A DNA stretch of 64,000 nt from Herbinix sp. (GCA_029256105.1 JAQSYO010000001.1:248001-312000); one strand, 5' to 3'; shown: positions 28,727 through 38,493, counted from the stretch's first letter. Made by a program: numbers and translations. Notes: generated from the sequence alone by a model not told the origin.

Positions 28727-29443
28727 ATGCTAATCGAGATCAAAGAGGTATCAAAATCATTTAAAAAACAGCAAGTGCTAAAGGATATTAATCTAACCAT
28801 AGATGAGAATGAGATATTTGGTTTAATTGGACCCTCTGGCGCAGGAAAGACAACATTGATTCGGTTGCTGATTGGAGCAATCAATACGGATAGCGGTACA
28901 ATTAGAGTAGGAGATTATATGGTCCCCAATCTGAAAGCGCTGAATAATATCGGATATATGCCACAGAACGAAGCATTATATACGGACCTGTCGGGTTATG
29001 ATAACCTTATGTTCTTTGGGGGTATGTATCAACAGAAAAAATCAGAATTAAAAAAACGAGCGGATGAGGTGCTAAAACTTGTTGAGCTTGACGGCGATGG
29101 TAATAAAAGAGTAATTAACTACTCGGGTGGTATGAAGAAAAGATTATCCCTGGCAGTAGCATTGATTCATAGCCCAAAAGTACTTGTTCTAGATGAGCCA
29201 ACGGTCGGGATAGATCCCATTCTACGTAAGAAGATCTGGGATGAATTTTATAAACTTAAGGAACAAGGAAAAACCATAGTTGTTACAACGCATGTAATGG
29301 ATGAGGCTATTCGATGTGATAGACTGGCTCTTATTAACTATGGAAATATAATAGCCTGCGATACAGTTGAGACACTACTTGGGCGAACCCAAAATAATTC
29401 AATTGAGGAGTTGTTTTTTGAAAAAGGAGGGCAGGAACAATGA
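28727..29443 (+). CDS. ABC-2 type exporter, ATP-binding subunit
   Basis: 238 residues with Walker A GPSGAGKTT, Q-loop YMPQNEALY, signature YSGGMKKRLSLA, Walker B VLVLDEPTVGIDP and switch TTHVMDEA. Closest in style to drug or lipid exporters of the DrrA/CcmA group. Starts 50 bp after the operator and overlaps the permease gene by four bases (ATGA). Confidence 0.95.
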   Translation: MLIEIKEVSKSFKKQQVLKDINLTIDENEIFGLIGPSGAGKTTLIRLLIGAINTDSGTIRVGDYMVPNLKALNNIGYMPQNEALYTDLSGYDNLMFFGGMYQQKKSELKKRADEVLKLVELDGDGNKRVINYSGGMKKRLSLAVALIHSPKVLVLDEPTVGIDPILRKKIWDEFYKLKEQGKTIVVTTHVMDEAIRCDRLALINYGNIIACDTVETLLGRTQNNSIEELFFEKGGQEQ

Positions 29444-30456
29444 AAACATTATTTATTATGAAACGTATCATCCTTCAGACTGTGAATGACAAGCGCTCCC
29501 TTGGGCTCATTCTAGTTATGCCACTTTTTCTATTTACCTTGATATTTCTTCTCCTAGGTGACTCGGATTATCAGGCTACAATCGCTGAGAATGGTATGCC
29601 TTCTTTGCTTGTCGAAAAGATTGAGGCACAGGATGTAACAGTAGAAAGTTACAGTAAAACACAAGGGCTGGAAGAGGTAAAAGATAAGAAGATAGACGCA
29701 TTTTTATATAAAGAAGGGAATGAAACAATACTTTTATTTGAGACTAGTGATGCGGTTAAGACTGGTGTGATTCAAAAAGCTCTCCAGAATGCGATGAAGG
29801 ACCTGATGCCGGCGGGAGTAATAAGGACTGAATTCCTCTATGGTGAAAGTGATTCCAATATGTTCAACAGCCTTGGTTATGTCTTACTCGGTATTATTTC
29901 ATTTTTTGTAGTATTCATCATTGCGGGAATATCTTTCGTACGTGAGAGAACGAATCAGACGATGGAACGACTAATGATTACTCCAGTGAAACGATGGCAG
30001 GTAGTATTAGGCTATACATTTGGTTTTGGATTGTTTGCTATGCTACAGAGTATATTACTGTTGAGCTATGTAACGTGGGTACTCCAAATGACGATTACAG
30101 GATCTATTGTAGCTGCCGGATTTGTAATGATTTTGCTTTCAATGTCAGCAGTATGTATTGGTGCCTTTTTTTCGATATTTGCAAATAACGAGTTTCAAAT
30201 CATGCAATTCATTCCGTTAGTGGTCATTCCACAGATATTCTTCTCGGGTTTAATATCACTGGATGCAATACCGTATCATTTGGGAGTACTCTCAAGGATC
30301 ATGCCGGTTTATTATGCTTGCAGTGCATTAAAGACAATAATAATAAGAGGAGCAGGTATAAGTGAGGTACTCAATGATATCCTTGCACTTCTAATATTTA
30401 TTGTACTATTTTTTGTATCGAATATCTTTGCATTGAAAAAATATAGAAGAATTTAA
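29440..30456 (+). CDS. ABC-2 type exporter, permease subunit
   Basis: 338 residues: one N-terminal helix, an extracytoplasmic region of about 140 residues, then five helices containing the ABC-2 motif FVRERTNQTMERLMITPVKRW and a GLISLDAIPYHL loop near the C-terminus. Pairs with the preceding ATPase; overlapping start codon implies coupled translation. Exported compound unknown. Confidence 0.93.
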   Translation: MKTLFIMKRIILQTVNDKRSLGLILVMPLFLFTLIFLLLGDSDYQATIAENGMPSLLVEKIEAQDVTVESYSKTQGLEEVKDKKIDAFLYKEGNETILLFETSDAVKTGVIQKALQNAMKDLMPAGVIRTEFLYGESDSNMFNSLGYVLLGIISFFVVFIIAGISFVRERTNQTMERLMITPVKRWQVVLGYTFGFGLFAMLQSILLLSYVTWVLQMTITGSIVAAGFVMILLSMSAVCIGAFFSIFANNEFQIMQFIPLVVIPQIFFSGLISLDAIPYHLGVLSRIMPVYYACSALKTIIIRGAGISEVLNDILALLIFIVLFFVSNIFALKKYRRI

Positions 30457-30471
30457 TTGGGGTGAATGTGA

Positions 30472-31083
30472 ATGACAACAGAAGAAAATAAAAAGAATAG
30501 AATAATGGAACACGCATTAAAGAGCTTTACAACTACCGGATTTTCACGGGTGACAATGGATGATATTGCTCGTGGTGTCGGTATGGGGAAGGGGACGGTA
30601 TATAAATTGTTTCCGTCAAAAGAAGCTTTGGTGTTTAAAACAATTGATTTCTTCGCTAATCGCATCGAAAGATCAATCGAGGCAGTGTTATCGAATGAGA
30701 AGCTAACGACTGTTGAAAAACTGAACTTATTTTTGAAAACAATCGCGGAAAAACTTGCCTCACTTAACCCAAGTGCACTGGAGAACCTGGAGCGAAGTAT
30801 GCCGGAGGCATTTGAAAAAATCGAAAAGACGCGCCAACGTATCATACTGACTAATCTAGTCAGATTATTGGAGGATGGGAAAAAAAGTGGAGTTTTTGAA
30901 CCGGATATGGATGAATACCTGGTGTCCCATATTTTGATTGGTGCGATACAGCACATACTTGAAACGAAAGTACTAACAACTTTGGATTATACCTTCGATC
31001 GCCTATTTACTTCGATTACTACTATAATTTTTAAAGGCTGCCTAACGGAAGAAGGTAGAAAATTAACATATAAAAATCTATAA
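30472..31083 (+). CDS. TetR family transcriptional regulator
   Basis: 203 residues with an N-terminal TetR helix-turn-helix (KSFTTTGFSRVTMDDIARGVGMGKGTVYKLFPSKEAL split over residues 18-54) and a helical ligand domain. It begins 15 bp after the permease gene. The inverted repeat at the operon promoter is the natural binding site, giving autoregulation with induction by the transported substrate; inference. Confidence 0.93.
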   Translation: MTTEENKKNRIMEHALKSFTTTGFSRVTMDDIARGVGMGKGTVYKLFPSKEALVFKTIDFFANRIERSIEAVLSNEKLTTVEKLNLFLKTIAEKLASLNPSALENLERSMPEAFEKIEKTRQRIILTNLVRLLEDGKKSGVFEPDMDEYLVSHILIGAIQHILETKVLTTLDYTFDRLFTSITTIIFKGCLTEEGRKLTYKNL

Positions 31084-31100
31084 GAAACAATAAGAAATAA

Positions 31101-31164
31101 TAATTAGTAATAAGAAAATTGTAATCAGCACCATGTGTGCCGATTACAATTTTCTTATTATTAA
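31101..31164. terminator. Bidirectional terminator between tetR and the E2-like gene
   Basis: AATAAGAAAATTGTAATC pairs perfectly with GATTACAATTTTCTTATT, with additional A/T pairing outside. T-rich on both strands. Confidence 0.9.
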
Positions 31165-32094
31165 TTACCATTTGTGAATAACATTAGGGTTGATAAATAT
31201 TTCATCAAGTCTTTTTAAAAAAGGAACAATAGAACTGAAATCAACTGCTCTATGGTCAAAAGCTAAGCTCATAGGAAGTACCTTTCTGATGCCAATTTCT
31301 CTATTGCCATTCTTCAATAATTGAATTCCGGCTTTTTCTTGTATTGATGCGAGGCCAATAGCCAAAACCTGCGGAGGTATGATTTCAAGTAAAGCTAAGA
31401 ACCCCTTTTGTTCTTTATACAAAGAGCCTATATTAGAAACAGTAACAGTGCCAAGGATGATATCCTTTTCGGACAAGCGTTCACTTTCGGGAATACTATA
31501 ATAATTTTCCTTTTCTTTTCCCTTCAAGCGAGTGATTTTATTCCCCCCGAATTGGGAAGCTAAAATTCTCTTTATAACACGAGGGTTAAAATTTTTCAAT
31601 TCATTTAAGGTATCTGTATATACGACTCTATATAACACTTCATCAATGTTAGTTTTCTCAATTCTCTTTGCCAAATTTAACATATAGCTTGAAATATCCT
31701 TAATTGACATTTTATTAGCATTAAGAATTGTTGGGGTTATCATCTTACCATCTGGAAGGAGCCAAGGGATTGAAATATTAATATCCTCTATAAGGTGAGT
31801 CATCCCCCGGGTATTCTTATAATTATACTCCACATAGGAGTTTAAATCAGGAGCACTTAACAATCCCTCGATAATAACTTTCAACATTATAGTGTTAAAT
31901 GTAACTTTGTAGCCCATTTTGCTTCTTTCCCTGGCTAGTTTCTTGTACTCATCATAAAAGTCAGTGATATCAGGTTCATAAATAAACGATACATGGGGTA
32001 TGTTTTGCCAGGAGGACGTAGTCATGTATGAGATTATTCGTCTCGGTAGATTGAACTCAATCGATTTCTTTATGTCTAGGTTCTTGTAATTCAT
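31165..32094 (-). CDS. Stand-alone E2-type (CAT-like) acyltransferase
   Basis: 309 residues matching the catalytic domain of 2-oxoacid dehydrogenase E2 subunits: ends with PMSLAFDHRAVDFSSIVPFLKR, where the His-Arg-x-x-Asp active site is kept but the usual following Gly is Phe; TVSNIGSLY is the usual TISNxG segment. No lipoyl domain and no peripheral subunit-binding domain. Without E1/E3 neighbours it is unlikely to be part of a dehydrogenase complex; an acyl-CoA dependent acyltransferase is more plausible. Monocistronic. Confidence 0.85.
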   Translation of the reverse strand: MNYKNLDIKKSIEFNLPRRIISYMTTSSWQNIPHVSFIYEPDITDFYDEYKKLARERSKMGYKVTFNTIMLKVIIEGLLSAPDLNSYVEYNYKNTRGMTHLIEDINISIPWLLPDGKMITPTILNANKMSIKDISSYMLNLAKRIEKTNIDEVLYRVVYTDTLNELKNFNPRVIKRILASQFGGNKITRLKGKEKENYYSIPESERLSEKDIILGTVTVSNIGSLYKEQKGFLALLEIIPPQVLAIGLASIQEKAGIQLLKNGNREIGIRKVLPMSLAFDHRAVDFSSIVPFLKRLDEIFINPNVIHKW

Positions 32095-32251
32095 GAATTT
32101 GTTCCCTCCGTTGTTAATCCCTATCTATGGCAATTCTACAAGTCTTACAAATAACATTTTTATAAGTTACTAAAGTAAATATATGACTCATTGAATTGTT
32201 AAAGTATAAAGAATATTTGATAGAGTATGAAATATATATACTGCCAGCTGA

Positions 32252-32286
32252 GGTAACAAGACTTGCTGATTCCAAGTCTTGTTACC
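32252..32286. repeat. Perfect 14-bp inverted repeat
   Basis: GGTAACAAGACTTG and CAAGTCTTGTTACC around a 7-nt spacer, in the 520-bp spacer 32095-32617. GC-richer than its surroundings and without a T tract on either side, so not a typical terminator. The rest of the spacer is AT-rich with no gene seen. Confidence 0.75.
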
Positions 32287-32617
32287 TACTCGTAGTTGAC
32301 TTAATGAAGATGGCTTATCAATAAAAATGTAAATCAATTATTGTATTTACTTCATTATTAAAAAGAGGTAAAATTATACTGTTGACTAGAACAATGTTGG
32401 AAAGAAATTATTGTAAGAAATTATTGTAAGATGATAAAGATAATGTTTTGAAATATGAAGATCTACGATATCATTTACATCCAAATTACCAACTCTATTA
32501 AAATTTGGATAGTTATGGAGTATAAGTATCAAGAATAAGTTCACTATAGTTACAAAAGCGAGAGATAAATCAATTGTAGAACATACTAAAAATACGAATA
32601 AAAGAAGGAGAATAAGT

Positions 32618-32869
32618 ATGCTGGAATTTAAATATGATACACAATTATTGATTGAGGGAGAAAATCTTTCCGAGGATGAAATCACGGAATATATTACAAA
32701 GAATATTGAAGGTGATTGCTTACTCGCAGTTGGAGATGAAGAACTTATTAAAATTCATTTTCATACAAATACCCCATGGAAATTGCTTGAGCATTGTGCG
32801 TCTATGGGTGAAATATATGATATTGTTGTAGAGGATATGGAACGACAATCAAAGGGTCTTAAAGGTTAG
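32618..32869 (+). CDS. Stand-alone small protein resembling the C-terminal domain of FakA/YloV (DAK-like)
   Basis: 83 residues: LEFKYDTQLLIEGENLSEDE, then GDCLLAVGDEELIKIHFHTNTPWKLLEHCASMGE, a sequence very like the last domain of fatty acid kinase A (YloV), where the His-x-His-Thr segment is characteristic. The kinase domain is absent. AGGAG precedes the ATG, so it is probably a real small gene and not just a fragment. Partner unknown. Confidence 0.72.
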   Translation: MLEFKYDTQLLIEGENLSEDEITEYITKNIEGDCLLAVGDEELIKIHFHTNTPWKLLEHCASMGEIYDIVVEDMERQSKGLKG

Positions 32870-33240
32870 TAGATATAGCTTAACGATGATAATATGAACG
32901 TTATTTAGTCGTAGCGAAGAATATAATTATACCATTTGTATGGTAAAGGAATTGAAGAAGGACTTTTTGAAGGATGTAACAGGGAAATTTATTGAGGAAC
33001 CTATTTATAATGGTGAATAAACAGAGAAATAGAAATAGCGAAAGAATGTGATGGGCAATTTACTAGATAATAAATATATTCTAGGAAATTGTCTCGTCGT
33101 TTTTTACAATAGGGTCACTTTAGTTATAATGGATTTATAATCAAGCAAATTGAAGAACACCCTTCATGGACAAATGAAGATATTCAAGAGGAGTTTACGT
33201 ATAGCTGGGAGAAACTAGACATTATTTTGATTGCATTACA
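32870..33240 (+). pseudogene. Region with short decayed reading frames
   Basis: No full gene. 32940-33020 encodes a 26-codon frame starting MVKELKKDFLKDV. A second stop-bounded frame of about 46 codons (33109-33252) reads with protein-like composition (QIEEHPSWTNEDIQEEF) but has no start. They look like remnants of deleted genes; I cannot name the parents. Confidence 0.4.
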
Positions 33241-33281
33241 GATTTGCAGTTAAAAAGATATTCATGAGAAGGGAATATGCT

Positions 33282-33521
33282 ATGGAGCTTGTGTGGTCAA
33301 TTATAATTATTAGTTTAATCCTACTATATGATTTTGTGGTGACACCAAAGATTTGTAAAAAAAAGATATATAGTCAAATAAATAATATAGGTGGACAAAT
33401 AATTATTATAGAAAAATTATCTAGGAGAGAACAGCTTTATTGTGTTAACTATATTGTGAATGGTAAATTGGAAAAGGCAATAATACGATTTAATATAGCA
33501 TATGAAAGTACATGGAAATAA
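33282..33521 (+). CDS. Small single-pass membrane protein, unknown
   Basis: 79 residues: MELVWSIIIISLILLYDFVV is a clear N-terminal transmembrane helix, followed by a basic patch (KICKKKIYSQ) and a 40-residue soluble tail with two predicted strands. GAAGGGA lies at a proper distance before the ATG at 33282; in-frame ATGs upstream lack this. Family not recognised. Confidence 0.55.
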   Translation: MELVWSIIIISLILLYDFVVTPKICKKKIYSQINNIGGQIIIIEKLSRREQLYCVNYIVNGKLEKAIIRFNIAYESTWK

Positions 33522-33703
33522 TAATCGTAGTAACAAAAAACATATAATAAGTTGGAAAGTGTGACACAGGAATTATCAAGCGTAAATTAATTGTAACTTC
33601 TTATAATTAATATGCGAATCAATATAAAGTGAAAATATTTCTAATAATATTCATAGCGCCGTACTTGTTAAAAAAGGCAAAGCAAGAGGAGAGATGAAAT
33701 CTA

Positions 33704-34444
33704 ATGAGAAGGTTAAGAGATGTGTTCTATATCAATGCAAATTTTAACGAAAATTACATTATATATTATGGAATGGAATTTAGAGAATTTATTAAATACA
33801 ATCCTATAAGTATAGATAATATTATGGTAACCGATGGATGCTATGTTACTGATAATTTCAATTATAATTGGTTTTTTGAGACGGCGAATGGTAAAGAAGA
33901 CATTTTAACATTATCGGAAGAAGATATTTATGGTTTGGGAAATTTTCATTGGATAGATTATAATAATGAAATTGATCTGAATGCCTGCTCCCCAGAAGAG
34001 AGATCTGAAGTATTATATTTATCACATTTTTGTAAACCCTTAAAGTCTCCGTTTTTTAACAGAATTAATAATATTTATTTCTATCTTGCCTACGATGATG
34101 GTTGGTTTTGTAAACTATATTGTAAAGAGATGACAGCATTTAAAGATATAATTGCAAATAAAATCATTGATAGCTTTTCTACAAATAAAAGAAGAAAAAT
34201 ATATCCTATGAAAGAAGAAATAAAAGATGAATTACTTGAATTAACCAAGAAAGGGCTTCTAATTGACTTTTCAAATATTTATAGAGACAATCAATGTATT
34301 AGTTTGAATTATTATACAATTGGAAATTATACAGATATGGACGAAATGTATAATAATCTTGAACGAAATAAGTGTAAGGCGGATATTAAAGGAGCGATTG
34401 AACATAAAAATAAAACTTGGAAAATTCACAGATGGGAATATTAA
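33704..34444 (+). CDS. Hypothetical protein
   Basis: 246 residues, rich in Asn, Tyr, Ile and acidic residues, soluble, no signal. Segments such as NYNWFFETANGKEDI and YLAYDDGWFCKLYCKEM suggest a mixed alpha/beta domain. Composition and AT-rich codon use resemble the immunity or accessory proteins found in polymorphic-toxin cassettes, but no toxin is encoded nearby; I do not recognise the family. AGAGGAGAG lies well upstream of the ATG (spacing about 13 nt). Confidence 0.65.
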   Translation: MRRLRDVFYINANFNENYIIYYGMEFREFIKYNPISIDNIMVTDGCYVTDNFNYNWFFETANGKEDILTLSEEDIYGLGNFHWIDYNNEIDLNACSPEERSEVLYLSHFCKPLKSPFFNRINNIYFYLAYDDGWFCKLYCKEMTAFKDIIANKIIDSFSTNKRRKIYPMKEEIKDELLELTKKGLLIDFSNIYRDNQCISLNYYTIGNYTDMDEMYNNLERNKCKADIKGAIEHKNKTWKIHRWEY

Positions 34445-34548
34445 TTTAGAATAAAGAACAGTTAGAGAATATGGGTTTAGACTTACGCTGGGGTTTATAT
34501 TAAGAGTGCAATAAACGAGTATATAGGTGAAGAAGGTGAAGGTGACAA

Positions 34549-35061
34549 ATGAGATTAGAATATGAACTAACTATACAGGATTATATAGACTACAATATAT
34601 ACCATATGTATCATTCACCAACTATGAAGCGTTCTTTAATCATTCAGAGGTTTTTTGCTCCAATCGTGTTTTTAATAATGCCATTAGTTTTAAATCTGTT
34701 AAGTGATGATATCCCATTATGGTATTGGTATATTATTTTTTCGATAGTCTTTATTTTTTGGATTATTTTCTTCCCTAAAGTGTTTAAAAAATCATATATT
34801 AAAAGAATTAAAAAATTACTGGATGAGGGCAAGAATAGTTATATGTTTGGGAAGAATATTTTAACATTGATAGAAGATGGAATAATTGTTAAAACTGAAG
34901 CTATTGAATCAAAGTATTCTCATATCGAAAAGGCTGTTGTAACAGATAAACATATCTTAATTTATATTAGTGCAGTATCAGCTATTATTATTCCAATAAG
35001 TTGTTTTGATACTGTAGAGGATAAGAGTACATTTATAAAAATGTTGGAAAAATATAGATAG
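34549..35061 (+). CDS. YcxB-like membrane protein
   Basis: 170 residues with the YcxB-like plan: a short N-terminal domain ending in FAPIVFLIMPLVLNLL, two adjacent transmembrane helices (residues 28-47 and 52-72), and a C-terminal domain with DGIIVKTEAIESKYSHIEKAVV and YIPxSC-like ISCF. Family function unknown. AAGGTGA precedes the ATG. Ended by a strong bidirectional terminator shared with guaA. Confidence 0.82.
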   Translation: MRLEYELTIQDYIDYNIYHMYHSPTMKRSLIIQRFFAPIVFLIMPLVLNLLSDDIPLWYWYIIFSIVFIFWIIFFPKVFKKSYIKRIKKLLDEGKNSYMFGKNILTLIEDGIIVKTEAIESKYSHIEKAVVTDKHILIYISAVSAIIIPISCFDTVEDKSTFIKMLEKYR

Positions 35062-35129
35062 TTGAACTTAGGCCGAACACTGTTTGGAAAGAAGCAAAAT
35101 TAGGATAAATTTAGATAATATAAGAGATA

Positions 35130-35172
35130 TATAAAATGACAGCTAGTCATATAGACTAGCTGTCATTTTATA
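35130..35172. terminator. Bidirectional terminator between ycxB-like and guaA
   Basis: Perfect 19-bp arms (TATAAAATGACAGCTAGTC and its complement) with a 5-nt loop, T-rich on both sides. Confidence 0.95.
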
Positions 35173-35193
35173 TACTACATATTACCTTACTTG

Positions 35194-36729
35194 TTATTCC
35201 CACTCAATGGTAGCCGGTGGCTTCCCCGTAATATCATAGCAAATCCTATTCACATGTTTCACTTCATTTACAATTCTATTCGAAATCCTACCAAGCAATT
35301 CCCAAGGCAATTCCGCAAATTCCGCAGTCATAAAGTCAGTCGTAGTAACCGCTCTTAAAGCTACAGTATAATCATAAGTTCTCTCATCACCCATTACACC
35401 TACACTTCGTAGATTAGTCAATACCGCAAAATACTGTCCAATGCTTCGATCTAAACCAGATTTCGCGATTTCATCACGATAGATAAAATCTGCTTCTTGA
35501 AGGATAGCAACCTTCTCTGGTGTGATATCTCCGATAATACGAATAGCAAGACCAGGTCCGGGGAAAGGTTGTCTGAATACAAGTTTCTCTGGAATGCCTA
35601 GCTCTAGGCCGGCTTTTCTTACTTCATCCTTGAAGAGGCTGCGAAGGGGTTCGATAATTTCCTTGAAATCTACATAATCAGGTAGACCGCCTACGTTATG
35701 ATGACTTTTGATCATAGCGGATTTACCGAGACCACTTTCGATTACGTCAGGATAGATTGTTCCTTGAACTAGAAAGTCCACAGTACCAATCTTTTTCGCT
35801 TCTTCTTCAAATACGCGAATAAACTCTTCTCCGATGATTTTTCTCTTGTGTTCCGGTTCGGAAATACCTGCTAATTTATTATAAAAACGCTCTTGTGCAT
35901 TAACACGGATAAAGTTTAAATCAAATTGTGTTGTGAAAATCTGCTCAACCTCATCTCCTTCGTTCTTACGAAGTAGACCGTGGTCAACAAAGATACAGGT
36001 AAGCTGCTTTCCAACGGCTTTACTGATCATTACAGCCGCTACAGAAGAGTCAACACCACCGGATAGGGCACAGAGTACCTTTTTATCTCCGATCTTCTCT
36101 CTTAAGGAAGCAACCATTTCTTCAGCGAAGGAGGACATAACCCAATCGCCGGAGCAATTACAAACTTTATATAAGAAGTTATGAAGCATCTTTGAACCTT
36201 CCGGAGTATGAACAACCTCGGGATGGAACTGAACACCATATAGATTTCTTTCTTCGGCTTCAATTGCAGCAATCGGGCAGGAGTCAGAAGAAGCGACTAC
36301 GTCAAAACCTACTGCAGGTATTTCGATATAATCGGTATGGCTCATCCAACAGATGGTATTCTCAGATACTTCTTGAAATAATTTAGAAGTTGTAGTTACA
36401 TTGAGCTCGGTTTTGCCATATTCTCTAAGTGGAGCTTTGGATACCGTGCCACCCAGTAGATAGGTCATCAACTGACAGCCATAACAAATGCCGAGAATAG
36501 GAATTCCTAAGTTGAAGATCTCAGGATCACAGGTAGGTGCACCTGGCTCGTATACACTGGCAGGTCCTCCAGTAAAAATGATACCTTTCGGAGCAATTTC
36601 CTTTATACGATCAAGGCTTGTAGTGTAAGGAAGAACCTCACAATAAACATCACATTCTCTGACTCTTCTGGCAATGAGTTGGTTGTATTGGCCGCCAAAA
36701 TCAAGTACAATAACTATTTCTTTTTCCAC
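35194..36729 (-). CDS. guaA: GMP synthase (glutamine-hydrolysing)
   Basis: Converts XMP to GMP. Residues 1-190 are the glutamine amidotransferase (GICYGCQL nucleophile Cys, GVQFHPEV His-x-Glu), followed by the ATP-pyrophosphatase ([10 protein letters not shown]-loop) and the dimerisation domain ending KPPATIEWE. 511 residues, full length. The start codon is GTG at 36729 with AGGAGG eleven bases upstream. No purine riboswitch is recognisable upstream. Confidence 0.98.
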   Translation of the reverse strand: MEKEIVIVLDFGGQYNQLIARRVRECDVYCEVLPYTTSLDRIKEIAPKGIIFTGGPASVYEPGAPTCDPEIFNLGIPILGICYGCQLMTYLLGGTVSKAPLREYGKTELNVTTTSKLFQEVSENTICWMSHTDYIEIPAVGFDVVASSDSCPIAAIEAEERNLYGVQFHPEVVHTPEGSKMLHNFLYKVCNCSGDWVMSSFAEEMVASLREKIGDKKVLCALSGGVDSSVAAVMISKAVGKQLTCIFVDHGLLRKNEGDEVEQIFTTQFDLNFIRVNAQERFYNKLAGISEPEHKRKIIGEEFIRVFEEEAKKIGTVDFLVQGTIYPDVIESGLGKSAMIKSHHNVGGLPDYVDFKEIIEPLRSLFKDEVRKAGLELGIPEKLVFRQPFPGPGLAIRIIGDITPEKVAILQEADFIYRDEIAKSGLDRSIGQYFAVLTNLRSVGVMGDERTYDYTVALRAVTTTDFMTAEFAELPWELLGRISNRIVNEVKHVNRICYDITGKPPATIEWE

Positions 36730-36773
36730 GTGTTAACCTCCTAAATATCCGATGAATTGGTACAATACGTTCT

Positions 36774-36815
36774 TTTATTAAAAATGTAGATTTATAATAC
36801 AACATTTTTAATAAA
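36774..36815. promoter_or_regulatory. Inverted repeat in the guaA upstream region
   Basis: TTTATTAAAAATGT and ACATTTTTAATAAA form perfect 14-bp arms around 14 nt. On the minus strand a TATTAT hexamer lies in the loop, so the repeat may flank the guaA -10 region. Confidence 0.45.
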
Positions 36816-37037
36816 TATACTAGTCTAAAAATTAGTTTTCTCCGATATATATAATAGAGGAGTAGAATTTTGATAATTTATAGGGAATTATCGCAAAACA
36901 AACGATTTTAGGTCATATTAACTATGGAATATAAAGAGATATATATTTACAAATATACAACATCATGCTATTATTTACCTATTATTACAATATATGGTAT
37001 TAATGCTTTAAGATGTCAGAAAGCTAGGGAGGTATCA

Positions 37038-37535
37038 ATGATGAGAGGAATAGTTACGCCGGAGATGTTCGAATGTATTCCTGAGATTGATTATAATATT
37101 GGTAATCGATTTTTTCTCGGCAATATGGATAATTACACGAAAGCTCTCTTATCAACCCTAAAAAGCATTAAGTCAAAGCTACCAATTTTACAGTCAATGA
37201 TTATATCGGATGAATATGAGGGGTTACGGACAATTACCCAGACCTTGAATAAGATGCTTAGTAATATCGGAGCTTCCGTTATAGCAGAAGCGACCTATCA
37301 ACTTGAAATGATATTGTTGAATGAAGATCAATTAAGTATACAAGACCAGCTATCTAATTACATCCTTGACTTAGTGGAACTATCAGAGCATCTGGAAGTT
37401 TTGTTAAAAAAAATGGATATTAAGAATACTATTGAGAGCAATAATGATCAACCCTCCTTTCTTAATTATGATTTCACTAAAACGAAAGAAAGTATTAAGC
37501 TTTCCTCAAATCTGCTCGAAAGAAAAATTATATAA
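37038..37535 (+). CDS. HPt-domain-like protein lacking the phosphoacceptor histidine
   Basis: About 165 residues. IPEIDYNIGNRFFLGNMDNY matches the opening of HPt (histidine phosphotransfer) domains, and LRTITQTLNKMLSNIGASVIAE aligns with the canonical HTLKG...IGA helix, but the His is replaced (Gln or Thr, depending on register). It therefore cannot relay phosphate by the usual residue. GGGAGG supports the ATG at 37038 or 37041; a longer frame from 36924 is not HPt-like. Monocistronic; no response regulator adjacent. Confidence 0.65.
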   Translation: MMRGIVTPEMFECIPEIDYNIGNRFFLGNMDNYTKALLSTLKSIKSKLPILQSMIISDEYEGLRTITQTLNKMLSNIGASVIAEATYQLEMILLNEDQLSIQDQLSNYILDLVELSEHLEVLLKKMDIKNTIESNNDQPSFLNYDFTKTKESIKLSSNLLERKII

Positions 37536-37783
37536 ATCGCTTTTTATTATCCAGAAAGACACTATTCATTAAAAAGATAGTGTCTGTTTTTATATTTAGT
37601 TATAATTGAAGAATATTACTAACAGGGCAAGCAATTCATCTGTGTATTTTCAATGTAATTTAGTATTGCAAAAGAAGATGGATTCGATTATATTGGTATA
37701 AGAATAATTCGAAATGTTTCCTAAATTAAATTTAGACTGAGTAATCCAGTTCATTACAATAGAAAATAAGGGGGCAAATATAA

Positions 37784-38485
37784 GTGCTGGAAAAGTTGAA
37801 AAAAGAAGTGTATGAAGCAAATATGGAATTACAGGCCAGGGGTATGGTTATTTATACCTGGGGAAATGTAAGTGGAATTGACAGGGAAAAGCAATTAGTT
37901 GTTATTAAGCCGAGTGGTGTAGATTATGATGTAATGAAACCAGAGGATATGGTTGTTGTTGATATGGAAGGTAATGTCGTGGAAGGTCGTTATAAACCCT
38001 CCTCGGATACGGCAACACACTTGGTTTTGTATAATAATTACCCTGAGATTGGTGGGATTGTGCATACACATTCAACCTGGGCTGTAACCTTTGCTCAAGC
38101 TGGAATGTCGGTACCTGCATTCGGAACCACGCATGCTGATTACTTTTATGGAGATGTTCCCTGTACTCGTGAATTAACAGAGACGGAAATTAATGAAGCC
38201 TATGAATTGAATACGGGTAAGGTTATCGTAGAAACAATCGGAAATAACGATCCAATGGCGATTCCAGGAATTTTGGTGAAAAATCATGGGCCTTTTGCTT
38301 GGGGTAAAACACCGGCAGGTTCCGTATATAATACAGTGGTTCTAGATAAAGTAGCGGAGATGGCATATAGAACTATGACTTTAAATCCTGAGGTTAACCG
38401 CGTATCACAAAATCTCTTGGATAAGCATTACTTCAGAAAGCATGGAGCAAATGCTTATTACGGACAAGGTTCAGAGGATCATTAA
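37784..38485 (+). CDS. araD: L-ribulose-5-phosphate 4-epimerase
   Basis: Zinc-dependent class II aldolase-like epimerase of arabinose catabolism, giving D-xylulose-5-phosphate. [22 protein letters not shown] (metal His pair) and KNHGPFAWG are all present; 233 residues, full length. GTG start with AAGGGGG upstream. No araA or araB adjacent, so it is either a stand-alone copy or part of a scattered regulon. Confidence 0.93.
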   Translation: MLEKLKKEVYEANMELQARGMVIYTWGNVSGIDREKQLVVIKPSGVDYDVMKPEDMVVVDMEGNVVEGRYKPSSDTATHLVLYNNYPEIGGIVHTHSTWAVTFAQAGMSVPAFGTTHADYFYGDVPCTRELTETEINEAYELNTGKVIVETIGNNDPMAIPGILVKNHGPFAWGKTPAGSVYNTVVLDKVAEMAYRTMTLNPEVNRVSQNLLDKHYFRKHGANAYYGQGSEDH

Positions 38486-38493
38486 TAGAAAGA

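Noticed and set aside
36730..36860. Purine riboswitch upstream of guaA
   Set aside because: The conserved loop and junction sequences are absent; only a simple inverted repeat is present.
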